DNA of 6,709 bases from Firmicutes bacterium UBA5559 (lineage in GTDB: Bacteria > Bacillota > Clostridia > Peptostreptococcales > Anaerovoracaceae), in the NCBI GenBank assembly GCA_002425705.1, contig DIMT01000018.1, positions 1 through 6,709 on the forward strand, written 5' to 3'. Position 1 is the stretch's first letter, and every line of letters begins with the position of its first letter. Both the position numbers and the translations under genes were made by a program. The notes beneath the pieces are model-generated. The model was given only the letters and a program-made list of their open reading frames with translations, made no database searches and was not told where the DNA came from. This document shows, one piece after another, positions 1 to 6,452 of this stretch.

Positions 1-25
1 GTTTTTCAACTTGCTGAATTGGGTA

Positions 26-1315
26 TTACTCCCATTCAATAGTGCCGGCGGGTTTGGGGGTCAGGTCGTATAGGACCCGGTTGATTCCCTTGACTTCGTG
101 GGTAATCCGGTGGGTAATTTTTTCAAGGATGGCATAGGGGACGGGCTCGATGGTGGCCGTCATGGCGTCGATGGTGTTGACGGCCCGGATGATGGCCGGC
201 CATTCATAGGTACGGGCATGGTTCCGGACTCCGACGGACCGGAGGTCAGGTACTACCGTGAAATACTGCCAGACTTTTCCCTCCAGACCGGCAATTTCAA
301 ATTCTTCCCTCAGGATAGCGTCGGATTCGCGAACCGCTTCCAGCCGGTCTCTGGTAATGGCGCCGATGCATCGGACACCCAGGCCGGGACCAGGGAAGGG
401 CTGACGATAGACCATGGATGCCGGCAGACCTAAGGCCAGTCCGCATTCCCGGACTTCGTCCTTGAACAGCATCTTCAGAGGCTCTACCAGTTCAAACTGC
501 AGATCATCCGGCAAGCCTCCCACGTTGTGATGGCTCTTGACGGACTTGACGGTTTTCGTGCCGGATTCAATGATGTCGGGGTAAATCGTCCCTTGGGCCA
601 GGAATCGAACATCGGGCAGCTTTCTTGCTTCGTCTTCGAATACCCGAATGAATTCAGAGCCGATGATCATCCTTTTTTTCTCCGGATCTTCCACTCCATC
701 CAGTTTATCCAGGAATCGATCGACTGCATCCACATAGACCAGGTTGGCCCCCATCTCATCCCGGAATACCTGCACCACCTGCTCCGGCTCCCCCTTTCGG
801 AGAAGTCCGTGGTTGACATGAACACAGGTCAGCTGCTTGCCCAAAGCCCGAATCAGCAATCCTGCTACGACGGAGGAATCCACTCCCCCGGAAAGAGCCA
901 GAAGGACATGGCCGTCCCCCACCTGTTCCTGAATGGACAGCACCTGCTCTTTTATGAAATTGTCCATGTTCCAGTGGGTTTCTGCCCCGCAATCCTCAAA
1001 AACGAACTTTTTCATCAGGCTGAGCCGGTCTTCCAGCTGCTCCGGCCAAGGGCTCTGTCCGTCATGATCTACGGCCAGCACCGGCACTCCGGCCCCATAC
1101 AAGGCTGGGGAAGCTTCAACAGCCATGCCGTCTACGACCCGATGAGGACCCCCATTGAGAATGATCCCTTTGATTTCCGGAATCTGGCTAAGCTGTTCAG
1201 CCGTCATATCATGGGGATGTATTTCGGTGAAAACACCAAAGGAACGGATTTCTCTTGCAACATCCGTGTTTTTGGTGCTTCCCATATCGATAATCAGTAT
1301 TCTGTCCTGTTTCAT
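26..1315 (-). CDS. guaA: GMP synthase homologue with a degenerate, shortened glutaminase domain
   Basis: GuaA converts XMP, ATP and an amino donor to GMP in the cytoplasm. The synthetase half looks complete: PP-loop SGGVDSS at residues 142-148, QGTIYPDIIES at 241-251, KSHHNVGGLP at 260-269, PFPGPGLGVR at 306-315, and the C-terminal tail KPAGTIEWE. The N-terminal class I amidotransferase domain starts normally (ILIIDMGS, IKGIILNGGP). However, where the nucleophile motif (G-x-C-x-G) should be it reads VLAVDHDGQ (80-88), so Asp replaces Cys. It then jumps within a few residues to WPEQ (90-93), which aligns with the usual HPEV, so the catalytic His is Trp. Roughly 90 residues are missing, and the length is 429 against about 510-525 for the family. 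Glutamine hydrolysis is therefore unlikely; the enzyme would use ammonia or a separate glutaminase. The start ATG overlaps the upstream stop (ATGA) and has AGGAG 7 nt before it. The family assignment is very secure; whether this is a housekeeping enzyme or a specialised paralogue is open. Confidence 0.93.
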   Translation of the reverse strand: MKQDRILIIDMGSTKNTDVAREIRSFGVFTEIHPHDMTAEQLSQIPEIKGIILNGGPHRVVDGMAVEASPALYGAGVPVLAVDHDGQSPWPEQLEDRLSLMKKFVFEDCGAETHWNMDNFIKEQVLSIQEQVGDGHVLLALSGGVDSSVVAGLLIRALGKQLTCVHVNHGLLRKGEPEQVVQVFRDEMGANLVYVDAVDRFLDKLDGVEDPEKKRMIIGSEFIRVFEDEARKLPDVRFLAQGTIYPDIIESGTKTVKSVKSHHNVGGLPDDLQFELVEPLKMLFKDEVRECGLALGLPASMVYRQPFPGPGLGVRCIGAITRDRLEAVRESDAILREEFEIAGLEGKVWQYFTVVPDLRSVGVRNHARTYEWPAIIRAVNTIDAMTATIEPVPYAILEKITHRITHEVKGINRVLYDLTPKPAGTIEWE

Positions 1316-1327
1316 TCGTTTTCTCCT
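1312..1327 (-). promoter_or_regulatory. ATGA stop/start overlap and AGGAG ribosome site coupling the HTH gene to guaA-like
   Basis: The TGA of the upstream gene (1312-1314) and the ATG of the GMP synthase homologue (1313-1315) share bases. An AGGAG ribosome site at 1323-1327 lies inside the last codons of the upstream gene, 7 nt before the ATG. This arrangement normally gives translational coupling and matched protein levels. Confidence 0.85.
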
Positions 1328-2877
1328 ATTCGCTTTTCAAATTCTTTTAAGTATTCCAGTACTTCCTGACGATTCATCCGGCACTCCGCCCGTTTGTTTC
1401 TCAGGTAGTCCCAGAAAGCTGCCGTCATATTCCCTTCGTTCAGGGCAAATGCTGCAAAAGGCTTTCCGCTCCGGATCACCATGGCTCCCAGATCTTCTTT
1501 TGCATAAATCAGGAAAGGTTTAAACCCATTCTCGTCCCCTTCGGACAGACAGACCTGGTATTGGTCCGTTTGTTCCATCAGCTGAATGACATATTGCAGG
1601 TGACGCTGGTACTCTTCTCTGGTGTAATAAATGTCTCCCAAACCGAACAGATTGCTGAAAGGAACCGGAGCCCTGCCAGACAAAACCTCTTCCGGTTTGG
1701 CCAGGCGAATGATTTCCGTGCTGTACTTTTTCTCCAGATTGGCGAGGAATCGCCTCTGCCGCTCCGCCAGTTTCTTTTCGATGGTCTTAGAATTTTGGGC
1801 ACCCATCCTGCCCAGCACCGACTTCAGAACCCCTTCCGGCATGGTGACTGCAGAGAGAGAGGCAGTCCGGATCAGGGAGTTGGCTTCCTCCCCTTCAAAT
1901 TCGGTCAGTACATCCAAATGGGCCTGATAATCCTTTTCTGTAAAAATCTTCATCAAGGGGCGGCACAGGGAGAAATATTGATTGAATTCTTCCCTTACAG
2001 ACCGAACCCCCTGTTCGTCAGTGAGATAGAGGATCATTTGCTCTGGTTGAGGCCGTATCACCGAGGAAGAGGTTACCGCCCCAATGCCAGTGGCGATAAA
2101 CAAGGTCCTTTTCAGAATCCCATCCCTTTTTTTAGGGAAGTAATAGGGCTTGATGGCGCCAGTCATATAGAGGGGCATCCACTGACCAATGGCTGTCAGC
2201 ATTTCATCCAGGTTCCGGTTAATGGTATGGATCATGGTAATCTGGTGGCCGGCCAATCCAATTTTCATCATCAGACCAGCCCATTCCATCATGAACCGGC
2301 GATCCTCTGTCATCCAATCCATGTCTTCATCGCTAAATAGGAGGACTTCTGTCGGTGAGGCCGAGGACAGGATTCGCTCCAGGAAGCACAGAACGGCTTC
2401 CCGTTTCCCTTGGTTCCCATAAAGAAGTCGGCAGGAATCTTTATCTGTATAGCACCAGCACTCCTCTTCCCGAACCATCTCTCCTCCATCAGCCAAGTCC
2501 GGAGGCAGGGTTGCCGGCCTTTGAGAAATGCCATCCAGAAATTTTTCCACAGCCAGTCCCCCATGTTGCTCTTCCTGATACAGCCAGTTTTCAATGGCAT
2601 CGGCCAGCAATTCGGGAGCGTCCATCCTTTCCGGAGAAATTTTGACCAGTTCGGACAACGTTCGTATCTGATATTCTTCCCGGCAATGCCGAGCAAAGTA
2701 GATGGCCATCCTTCCCAGATAGGGAGCACCCGGCGCAACGCTTCTTTCTCCCCGCCGCAAACGGCTCAGATGGGAGGGGTCCATGGCTGTAAACCTGGCC
2801 ATGGAGCTGTTGGTGGTCTTGGTGAGCCGCATTAGCAAGTCAATTTTTTCGTTGATGTTCATCCATGATACCCACAA
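1312..2877 (-). CDS. Helix-turn-helix protein of unknown function, translationally coupled to the GMP synthase homologue
   Basis: I do not recognise a named family for the whole protein. Starting at the ATG at 2862, residues about 16-41 form an XRE-like helix-turn-helix (NSSMARFTAMDPSHLSRLRRGERS), with a typical SHLSRLRRG recognition helix. The remaining ~470 residues show no signal peptide or membrane segment. The middle (FSDEDMDWM..., then ITMIHTINRNLDEML) alternates predicted strand and helix, as in a ligand-sensing or PLD-like regulatory domain, but I see no HKD motif. A basic, helix-rich stretch (KTIEKKLAERQRRFLANLEKK) follows. Start choice: TTG at 2877 has GGAG 7 nt upstream and is used here. 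ATG at 2862 (516 aa) lacks a ribosome site but fits a family start MNINEKI. TTG at 2916 (534 aa) is weakest, being only ~20 nt from the predicted transcription start. The protein probably regulates its own operon or acts with the enzyme encoded next; both are inferences. Confidence 0.82.
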   Translation of the reverse strand: MWVSWMNINEKIDLLMRLTKTTNSSMARFTAMDPSHLSRLRRGERSVAPGAPYLGRMAIYFARHCREEYQIRTLSELVKISPERMDAPELLADAIENWLYQEEQHGGLAVEKFLDGISQRPATLPPDLADGGEMVREEECWCYTDKDSCRLLYGNQGKREAVLCFLERILSSASPTEVLLFSDEDMDWMTEDRRFMMEWAGLMMKIGLAGHQITMIHTINRNLDEMLTAIGQWMPLYMTGAIKPYYFPKKRDGILKRTLFIATGIGAVTSSSVIRPQPEQMILYLTDEQGVRSVREEFNQYFSLCRPLMKIFTEKDYQAHLDVLTEFEGEEANSLIRTASLSAVTMPEGVLKSVLGRMGAQNSKTIEKKLAERQRRFLANLEKKYSTEIIRLAKPEEVLSGRAPVPFSNLFGLGDIYYTREEYQRHLQYVIQLMEQTDQYQVCLSEGDENGFKPFLIYAKEDLGAMVIRSGKPFAAFALNEGNMTAAFWDYLRNKRAECRMNRQEVLEYLKEFEKRIGENE

Positions 2878-2942
2878 TCCGATTCTCCGGATTTGCCTTC
2901 CAAAATACTCTATCAATTTCGCTTTTTCGACAGTTTGAACAA

Positions 2943-2971
2943 ATTATATCAGACATGAAACCAGCTTTCAA
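2943..2971 (-). promoter_or_regulatory. Sigma-A-type promoter of the HTH/guaA-like operon
   Basis: On the minus strand the -35 box TTGAAA (2966-2971), a 17-bp spacer and a perfect -10 box TATAAT (2943-2948) lie just upstream of the HTH gene. Transcription would begin near 2936. It lies downstream of the terminator at 3013-3050, so the operon is an independent unit from whatever precedes it. Confidence 0.75.
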
Positions 2972-2977
2972 TATCTC

Positions 2978-3011
2978 TGTCACATTTTGTGTCAAAATTT
3001 GACCGTGTCAA
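2978..3011 (-). promoter_or_regulatory. Repeat cluster upstream of the promoter, possible operator
   Basis: Directly upstream of the -35 box are two exact copies of TTGACAC (2989-2995 and 3005-3011, 16 bp apart, read on the minus strand). A third, partial match carries TGACA at 2978-2982. The palindrome GTCAAAATTTGAC occupies 2991-3003. The position suits an activator or repressor site, perhaps for the HTH protein itself. This is inferred from position and symmetry only. Confidence 0.35.
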
Positions 3012-3012
3012 T

Positions 3013-3050
3013 AAAAAAAACATGCACCGGGGTAAACCTTTGGGTGCATG
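3013..3050 (-). terminator. Intrinsic terminator, originally that of a lost guaA copy
   Basis: Read on the minus strand, CATGCACC (3043-3050) pairs exactly with GGTGCATG (3021-3028) across a 14-nt loop and is followed at once by eight U residues (3013-3020). It sits 14 nt beyond the guaA-tail stop codons, the normal place for a guaA terminator. It is now also the first convincing terminator downstream of the ercA/GGDEF operon. Confidence 0.85.
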
Positions 3051-3066
3051 CTTTCAAAATTGGTTA

Positions 3067-3087
3067 TTATTCCCACTCAATGCTGCC
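3067..3087 (-). pseudogene. guaA: Isolated 3' tail of a second guaA (GSIEWE-stop); candidate island attachment site
   Basis: On the minus strand these 21 bases read Gly-Ser-Ile-Glu-Trp-Glu-stop, with a second TAA directly after. This is the characteristic GuaA C-terminus; the intact homologue in this window ends GTIEWE. Upstream codons read ...DYR-stop-K and share nothing with GuaA, so the homology begins abruptly at about 3087. The tail and 9 bases beyond it also resemble the 3' end of the intact gene at 20-46 (same AATTGG after the stop). The 3' end of guaA is a well-known target of tyrosine-recombinase genomic islands, which leave exactly such a tail with the original terminator at the far end. 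A decayed tandem guaA duplicate is the alternative. Confidence 0.7.
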
Positions 3088-3301
3088 TTTCTATCTGTAA
3101 TCTTTTTTTGAAGCATTTAATAGTGCTCGGTTCTTAATTCTAACCATATCCTGTTAAGAAATGTTGTCTGCGAAGGTACCCAACACCTCGACCTATTCTA
3201 AGGCAAAGCAGATGATTTAATGTTGCAAATTAACCCTATAATGTTTATCTTCGGGAATACAAGAAAAGAGACCTATCATGATCACGATGGGAAAGATGCT
3301 G
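3088..3301. other. Intergenic stretch with no gene; faint IS-end-like motif
   Basis: About 210 bp separate the GGDEF/HD-GYP stop codon from the guaA tail. I see no open frame with a ribosome site, no RNA gene and no terminator hairpin. The sequence is AT-rich. At 3216-3232 it carries TTTAA followed by TTGCAAATTA, also present in inverse orientation beyond the IS30 relic (6396-6417). The stretch around 3275-3290 is a near-palindrome centred on TGATCA, with no U-tract. Confidence 0.5.
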
Positions 3302-4816
3302 CTATTCTCCCTGCTCCTCTTTTTTTTCGGGTTTTATACTGCCGTAAACCTGACTGACGAAAACATCAGCTAAATAACTATCAAATTGTGTTCCGGAGTA
3401 TCGGATGATTTCCGCCACTGCATCCTCTGACGACTGTGCCTTTCTGTACGGGCGATCGTTTGTCATTGCGTCAAAAGTATCAACAATGCTCAGAATCCTG
3501 CATTCGATTGGGATATCATGCCCGCTGAGCCCTAACGGGTAGCCTGTTCCATCAAATCTTTCATGATGATGATAGATCAGGTTCGAGATGTCCCGCAGTT
3601 CCGGCGACACTTCCGCAATCCGTTTCCCAATCCCGGAATGGCTTTTCATGATCAGCCACTCTTCACTTGTCAAACGCGACGGCTTCAGCAGGATACTGTC
3701 AGGAATCCCGACCTTTCCTATATCGTGGAACATAGCGAGCAGCTTGATTCGATCTACCTGGTGCTGCGGCAATTTAAGTGCTTTCGCCATTTCCAAAGAG
3801 AGTTCTTCCAGCCGGTCGGCATGTCCCTCTGTGATATAGTCTTTGACCTCCAATGTCTTCATCAATGCTTTTACCAGACTGTTCCGGTTGCTCGTCTCTT
3901 TCAAGAGTTTGTTCTGGTACATGTTGTTGTCAGCTTCCTGAAACATTGAGTTAGTACGGATTCGGCCCTTCTTCTGAAAGGAATACCCGGAAGAAACGCT
4001 GATTTTGATCAAATCTCTATGTTCATTGTGTTCATCGATCTTTTTTGTCATGTTTTCCAGCAGCCGCTCAACTTCATCCTGTGAATGCCCGATGAGCACA
4101 ATGCCAAATTCGTCACCGCCGACTCTGGATACAAATCCGAAATCACCGAAGATCGAATTCAGGATGTTCGCGACACCGATTATGATGGAGTCACCGCACA
4201 GATGGCCTAACGTGTCGTTAACCAGCTTAAGCCCATCAATATCGATGAGCATCAAGGTAAGCTCTTCGATTTCCTTGCCCTCAAAGCGATCCAGTTTTTC
4301 CATGAAATAATTTCGGTTGAAGAGCTTCGTCAAACCGTCCTGTTCCGCCATTTCTCTGAGCCGCAGCTCCATTTTCATCCGTTCAGTGATGTCCCTGATG
4401 ATGATCAGGATCTCGTTATATTCTGATAGATTTACTCTGGCCTCAAAATAGTAAATTGTATCTTCTACACGATAGGTGAAATCATACGATATCATCTTCT
4501 TCACATCACGGACTTCGTGGACGACCTTTCTAAGCTCGTCCATAATCACGGCATCCTCCAGAATCTGATCGATGATCAAATTCCGGCGTTTGCCTGCTGC
4601 ACTGAAAATCCTCATCTCGTCGGTTTCGCCGCACACAAGAAGAAAATCCGGTATGGTTGCAATGAGAGCGTTTGCTCGAGTATTGATCCGCTCGAGCTCC
4701 TGCAGGCGTTCCTGAAGCTCTGAATAGTAATTTTTACGGAAAGACGCTTCACCCAGACCAATGATGCTTTCCTTTGTAAATTCTTTTTTACTTTTCGAAA
4801 CGTATAATTCTTTCAT
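3302..4816 (-). CDS. Soluble PAS-GGDEF-HD-GYP cyclic-di-GMP signalling protein
   Basis: The protein probably both makes and degrades cyclic-di-GMP in the cytoplasm. Order: a short N-terminal helix and likely coiled coil (about 28-50), a PAS-type sensor (about 50-145, ending IIIRDITERMKME), a GGDEF domain (about 158-305) and an HD-GYP domain (about 325-490). The GGDEF active site is exact (RVGGDEF, 231-237), with DxLTKLFNRNYF at its start. The allosteric inhibitory RxxD is absent: the equivalent residues 224-227 are GDFG. HD-GYP residues are all present: H332, H364-D365 and K368 (HDIGK), H393, HHHERFDGTGYP (416-427) and D446. There are no membrane segments. Its ATG lies inside the end of the upstream ercA-like gene (29-bp overlap), and its AAGGAG ribosome site is within ercA codons, so the two are coupled. 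The PAS ligand is unknown. Confidence 0.93.
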   Translation of the reverse strand: MKELYVSKSKKEFTKESIIGLGEASFRKNYYSELQERLQELERINTRANALIATIPDFLLVCGETDEMRIFSAAGKRRNLIIDQILEDAVIMDELRKVVHEVRDVKKMISYDFTYRVEDTIYYFEARVNLSEYNEILIIIRDITERMKMELRLREMAEQDGLTKLFNRNYFMEKLDRFEGKEIEELTLMLIDIDGLKLVNDTLGHLCGDSIIIGVANILNSIFGDFGFVSRVGGDEFGIVLIGHSQDEVERLLENMTKKIDEHNEHRDLIKISVSSGYSFQKKGRIRTNSMFQEADNNMYQNKLLKETSNRNSLVKALMKTLEVKDYITEGHADRLEELSLEMAKALKLPQHQVDRIKLLAMFHDIGKVGIPDSILLKPSRLTSEEWLIMKSHSGIGKRIAEVSPELRDISNLIYHHHERFDGTGYPLGLSGHDIPIECRILSIVDTFDAMTNDRPYRKAQSSEDAVAEIIRYSGTQFDSYLADVFVSQVYGSIKPEKKEEQGE

Positions 4817-5975
4817 AGATCTCCTTCACCTCATTTTTTTTAAGGATACGGGGATTTGTGACCATGCAGGGATCATTGAGCGCGCTTTCGGCCAGAAGAT
4901 CCAGATCTTCAGCATTTAATGTCGTTATTACCAAGTTTGATGGGATACCAAGGAAATCCCGCATGTTATTGATCAATTCGAGCAGGTCATGTTTCACTTT
5001 GTAATCGGATATGCCGCGTACCGGGATACCTGTTTGTTCTGCGATTTTTCGATATCGGAGGGGAACGGAATCGAAGTTGTATTCGATGATATGTCCCAGT
5101 AAAATGCTGTTGCACATTCCGTGAGGTAAATCGTATAGTCCTCCAAGACTGTGGGACATTGCGTGAACCGCTCCCAAGCTTGCGTTGGAAAATGCCAGCC
5201 CCGCTTCGATAGAGCCGAACATCATTCTACTCATAGTCTCAATGGTCCTATCCTCCGCCATAGCGTTCTGTATATTTTCTGTAATGATCCTGACTGCTTC
5301 CAGCGCGTGGATGTCCGTGAGGACCGACTGTGCGTTTGAGACATAAGCTTCTATCGCATGGGTCAGTGCGTCCATGCCCGTGCATGCGGTCAGCTTGGGA
5401 TCCATTTCCATGAGAGGAACAGGATCGATCAGCGCGAGATCCGGAACGACTTTTTTACTGATGATCGCTTTTTTGATATGCTGCTCCGTATCAACTATGA
5501 TTGCAAATTGGGAAACATCCGCTGACGCCCCCGAAGTGGTAGGGATGCAAATGAGCGGTGGACCCGGCAGCTCGACCTCATCGACACCTTCATAATCCAG
5601 AATGTTCCCGCCGTTTGTCGATACGATGGAGATTCCCTTGGCACAGTCCATGGGGCTGCCGCCGCCGACTGCTATGATAAGATCACAATGCCGCTCCAGG
5701 AACAAGTTTGCTCCTGCCATCACCTCACTGTCCTTTGGATTCGGTGTCACCTCATCGAAAATAACATATGAGTTCACATGCTCCCCAATTTCCCTTTCGA
5801 TCTCCTGAAACCAGCTGATCGATCTAACTCCTTGATCGGTGACGATCATCGGCTTTCTTGAGCCGAAGTGTTCAAGATACCGTCCGATTAAAAGTCCTGC
5901 ATCGATTCCGGTTATGATCTCAGGTATTACAAACTTTCTCAGCTCACATGGGCTGGATACAGTTGTTTTTTCCAT
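4788..5975 (-). CDS. ercA: Iron-containing alcohol dehydrogenase, ErcA-type regulatory protein
   Basis: A 395-residue group III iron-dependent alcohol dehydrogenase, full length for the family. The NAD-binding motif GGGSPMDCAKG lies at 104-114. The four expected metal ligands are present with exact family spacing: D202, H206, H271 and H285 (GMDALTHAIEA; VHAMSHSLGGLYDLPHG). Several stretches fit the ErcA subgroup better than general Fe-ADHs: ELRKFVIPE, DEVTPNPK, LICIPTTSGASADVSQFAII, AFSNASLGAVHAMSHSLGG and NDPCMVTNPR. In Pseudomonas, ErcA belongs to the regulatory cascade for ethanol oxidation rather than the main catabolic step. Here the partner is a cyclic-di-GMP enzyme translated from an overlapping start, so I infer alcohol or aldehyde sensing. 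GAGGTG 5 nt before the ATG supports this start. A purely catabolic dehydrogenase remains possible. Confidence 0.87.
   Translation of the reverse strand: MEKTTVSSPCELRKFVIPEIITGIDAGLLIGRYLEHFGSRKPMIVTDQGVRSISWFQEIEREIGEHVNSYVIFDEVTPNPKDSEVMAGANLFLERHCDLIIAVGGGSPMDCAKGISIVSTNGGNILDYEGVDEVELPGPPLICIPTTSGASADVSQFAIIVDTEQHIKKAIISKKVVPDLALIDPVPLMEMDPKLTACTGMDALTHAIEAYVSNAQSVLTDIHALEAVRIITENIQNAMAEDRTIETMSRMMFGSIEAGLAFSNASLGAVHAMSHSLGGLYDLPHGMCNSILLGHIIEYNFDSVPLRYRKIAEQTGIPVRGISDYKVKHDLLELINNMRDFLGIPSNLVITTLNAEDLDLLAESALNDPCMVTNPRILKKNEVKEIYERIIRFEK
4821..4826 (-). promoter_or_regulatory. Ribosome binding site of the GGDEF/HD-GYP gene, inside the ercA-like gene
   Basis: AAGGAG lies 4 nt before the ATG at 4816 and fixes that start. 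It is embedded in the ercA-like codons for Lys-Glu near the C-terminus (…VKEIYERII), so ribosomes finishing ercA can reinitiate here. Confidence 0.75.
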
Positions 5976-6452
5976 ACACTCACCTCGTGTTTTTTAATTC
6001 AGCACTTGTCCTTAGAACATTCTCTCAATATTATGCCCCCCTGCTGTGAGGTGTCGCTGATCAAGGATATGTTTCAAAATAATCTAATCCTTTTAATTCT
6101 CAAATATTCAATGTTTGTATCGAGCAGTTTTCTTAAACGCGGATTTTATCTCAACACTAGCTACACCTTAAAGTATCAAATTGCTTACTTTGAAATGTCT
6201 GTAGAGGGATTGGGTTTTCAGGCACCTCGTTGGCTGATTTCAAGCATCGTTGTTGAATAACCTTTTTCTGAAAACAAGTAATACGTTGCGTAAATTATGT
6301 CTTTTTATCTGTCATCCCATACCTAACCCATATAATAATAAGGTTGATCATTTATTCATATCAGTTTTTTCTTATTAATGTATATCATATATTCCTAATT
6401 TGCAATAGCAAGTTAAACTAGTCCTTTGAACCTTGAAAATCTGTTGTAATAT
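5976..6452. other. AT-rich intergenic region upstream of the ercA-like gene
   Basis: About 480 bp lie between the ercA-like start and the IS30 transposase relic. The ercA promoter must be in or beyond this stretch, but I find no convincing -35/-10 pair. CATAAT at 6030-6035 lacks a -35, and TTGAAT…ATTAGA near 6080-6115 is weak. The ribosome site (GAGGTG, 5981-5986) could pair with CACCTC on the same transcript (6048-6053), but only over 6 bp. The stretch 6300-6420 is especially AT-rich. No RNA gene or credible ORF is seen. Confidence 0.5.
6396..6420 (-). repeat. Possible terminal inverted repeat of the IS30-family relic
   Basis: About 35-55 nt beyond the transposase stop codon, read on the minus strand, comes GTTTAACTTGCTATTGCAAATTA. 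An IS30-family end is expected at about this distance from the stop. The core TTGCAAATTA recurs in the opposite orientation at 3223-3232. The other end of the element is not in the window, so this is position-based inference. Confidence 0.35.

Noticed and set aside
1..25. Terminator directly after the guaA-like stop codon
   Set aside because: Only 25 bases are visible and they contain no hairpin; any terminator lies outside the window.
527..1369. Long plus-strand open frame (280 codons) opposite the guaA-like gene
   Set aside because: It is the antisense shadow of a clearly conserved GuaA reading frame. It has no recognisable domain and no ribosome site.
1561..2340. Plus-strand open frame (259 codons) opposite the HTH gene
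   Set aside because: It is antisense to a gene with a good start region, a promoter and a coupled stop; the translation shows no family features.
2990..3011. TTGACA hexamers at 2990-2995 and 3006-3011 as alternative -35 boxes
   Set aside because: No acceptable -10 box lies 16-18 bp downstream of either; the TTGAAA/TATAAT pair is far better.
3275..3292. TGATCA-centred near-palindrome as a terminator of the GGDEF gene
   Set aside because: The stem is AT-rich and imperfect, and no U-tract follows on the minus strand.
3278..3373. Plus-strand 31-codon frame with a hydrophobic start (MITMGKMLLFSLLLFFFGFY…)
   Set aside because: Its hydrophobic run comes from a polypyrimidine tract antisense to the charged Lys/Glu tail of the GGDEF protein. 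It has no good ribosome site or promoter, and most of it overlaps a secure gene.
5981..6053. Pairing between the ercA ribosome site (GAGGTG) and an upstream CACCTC as a translational switch
   Set aside because: Only 6 bp pair across a long AT-rich loop, with mismatches on both flanks; no riboswitch-like fold was seen around it.
6006..6260. Plus-strand 84-codon frame in the region upstream of ercA
   Set aside because: TTG start without a ribosome site, AT-driven composition, no family resemblance. Its end (…APRWLISSIVVE) faintly recalled a transposase tail but I could not place it.
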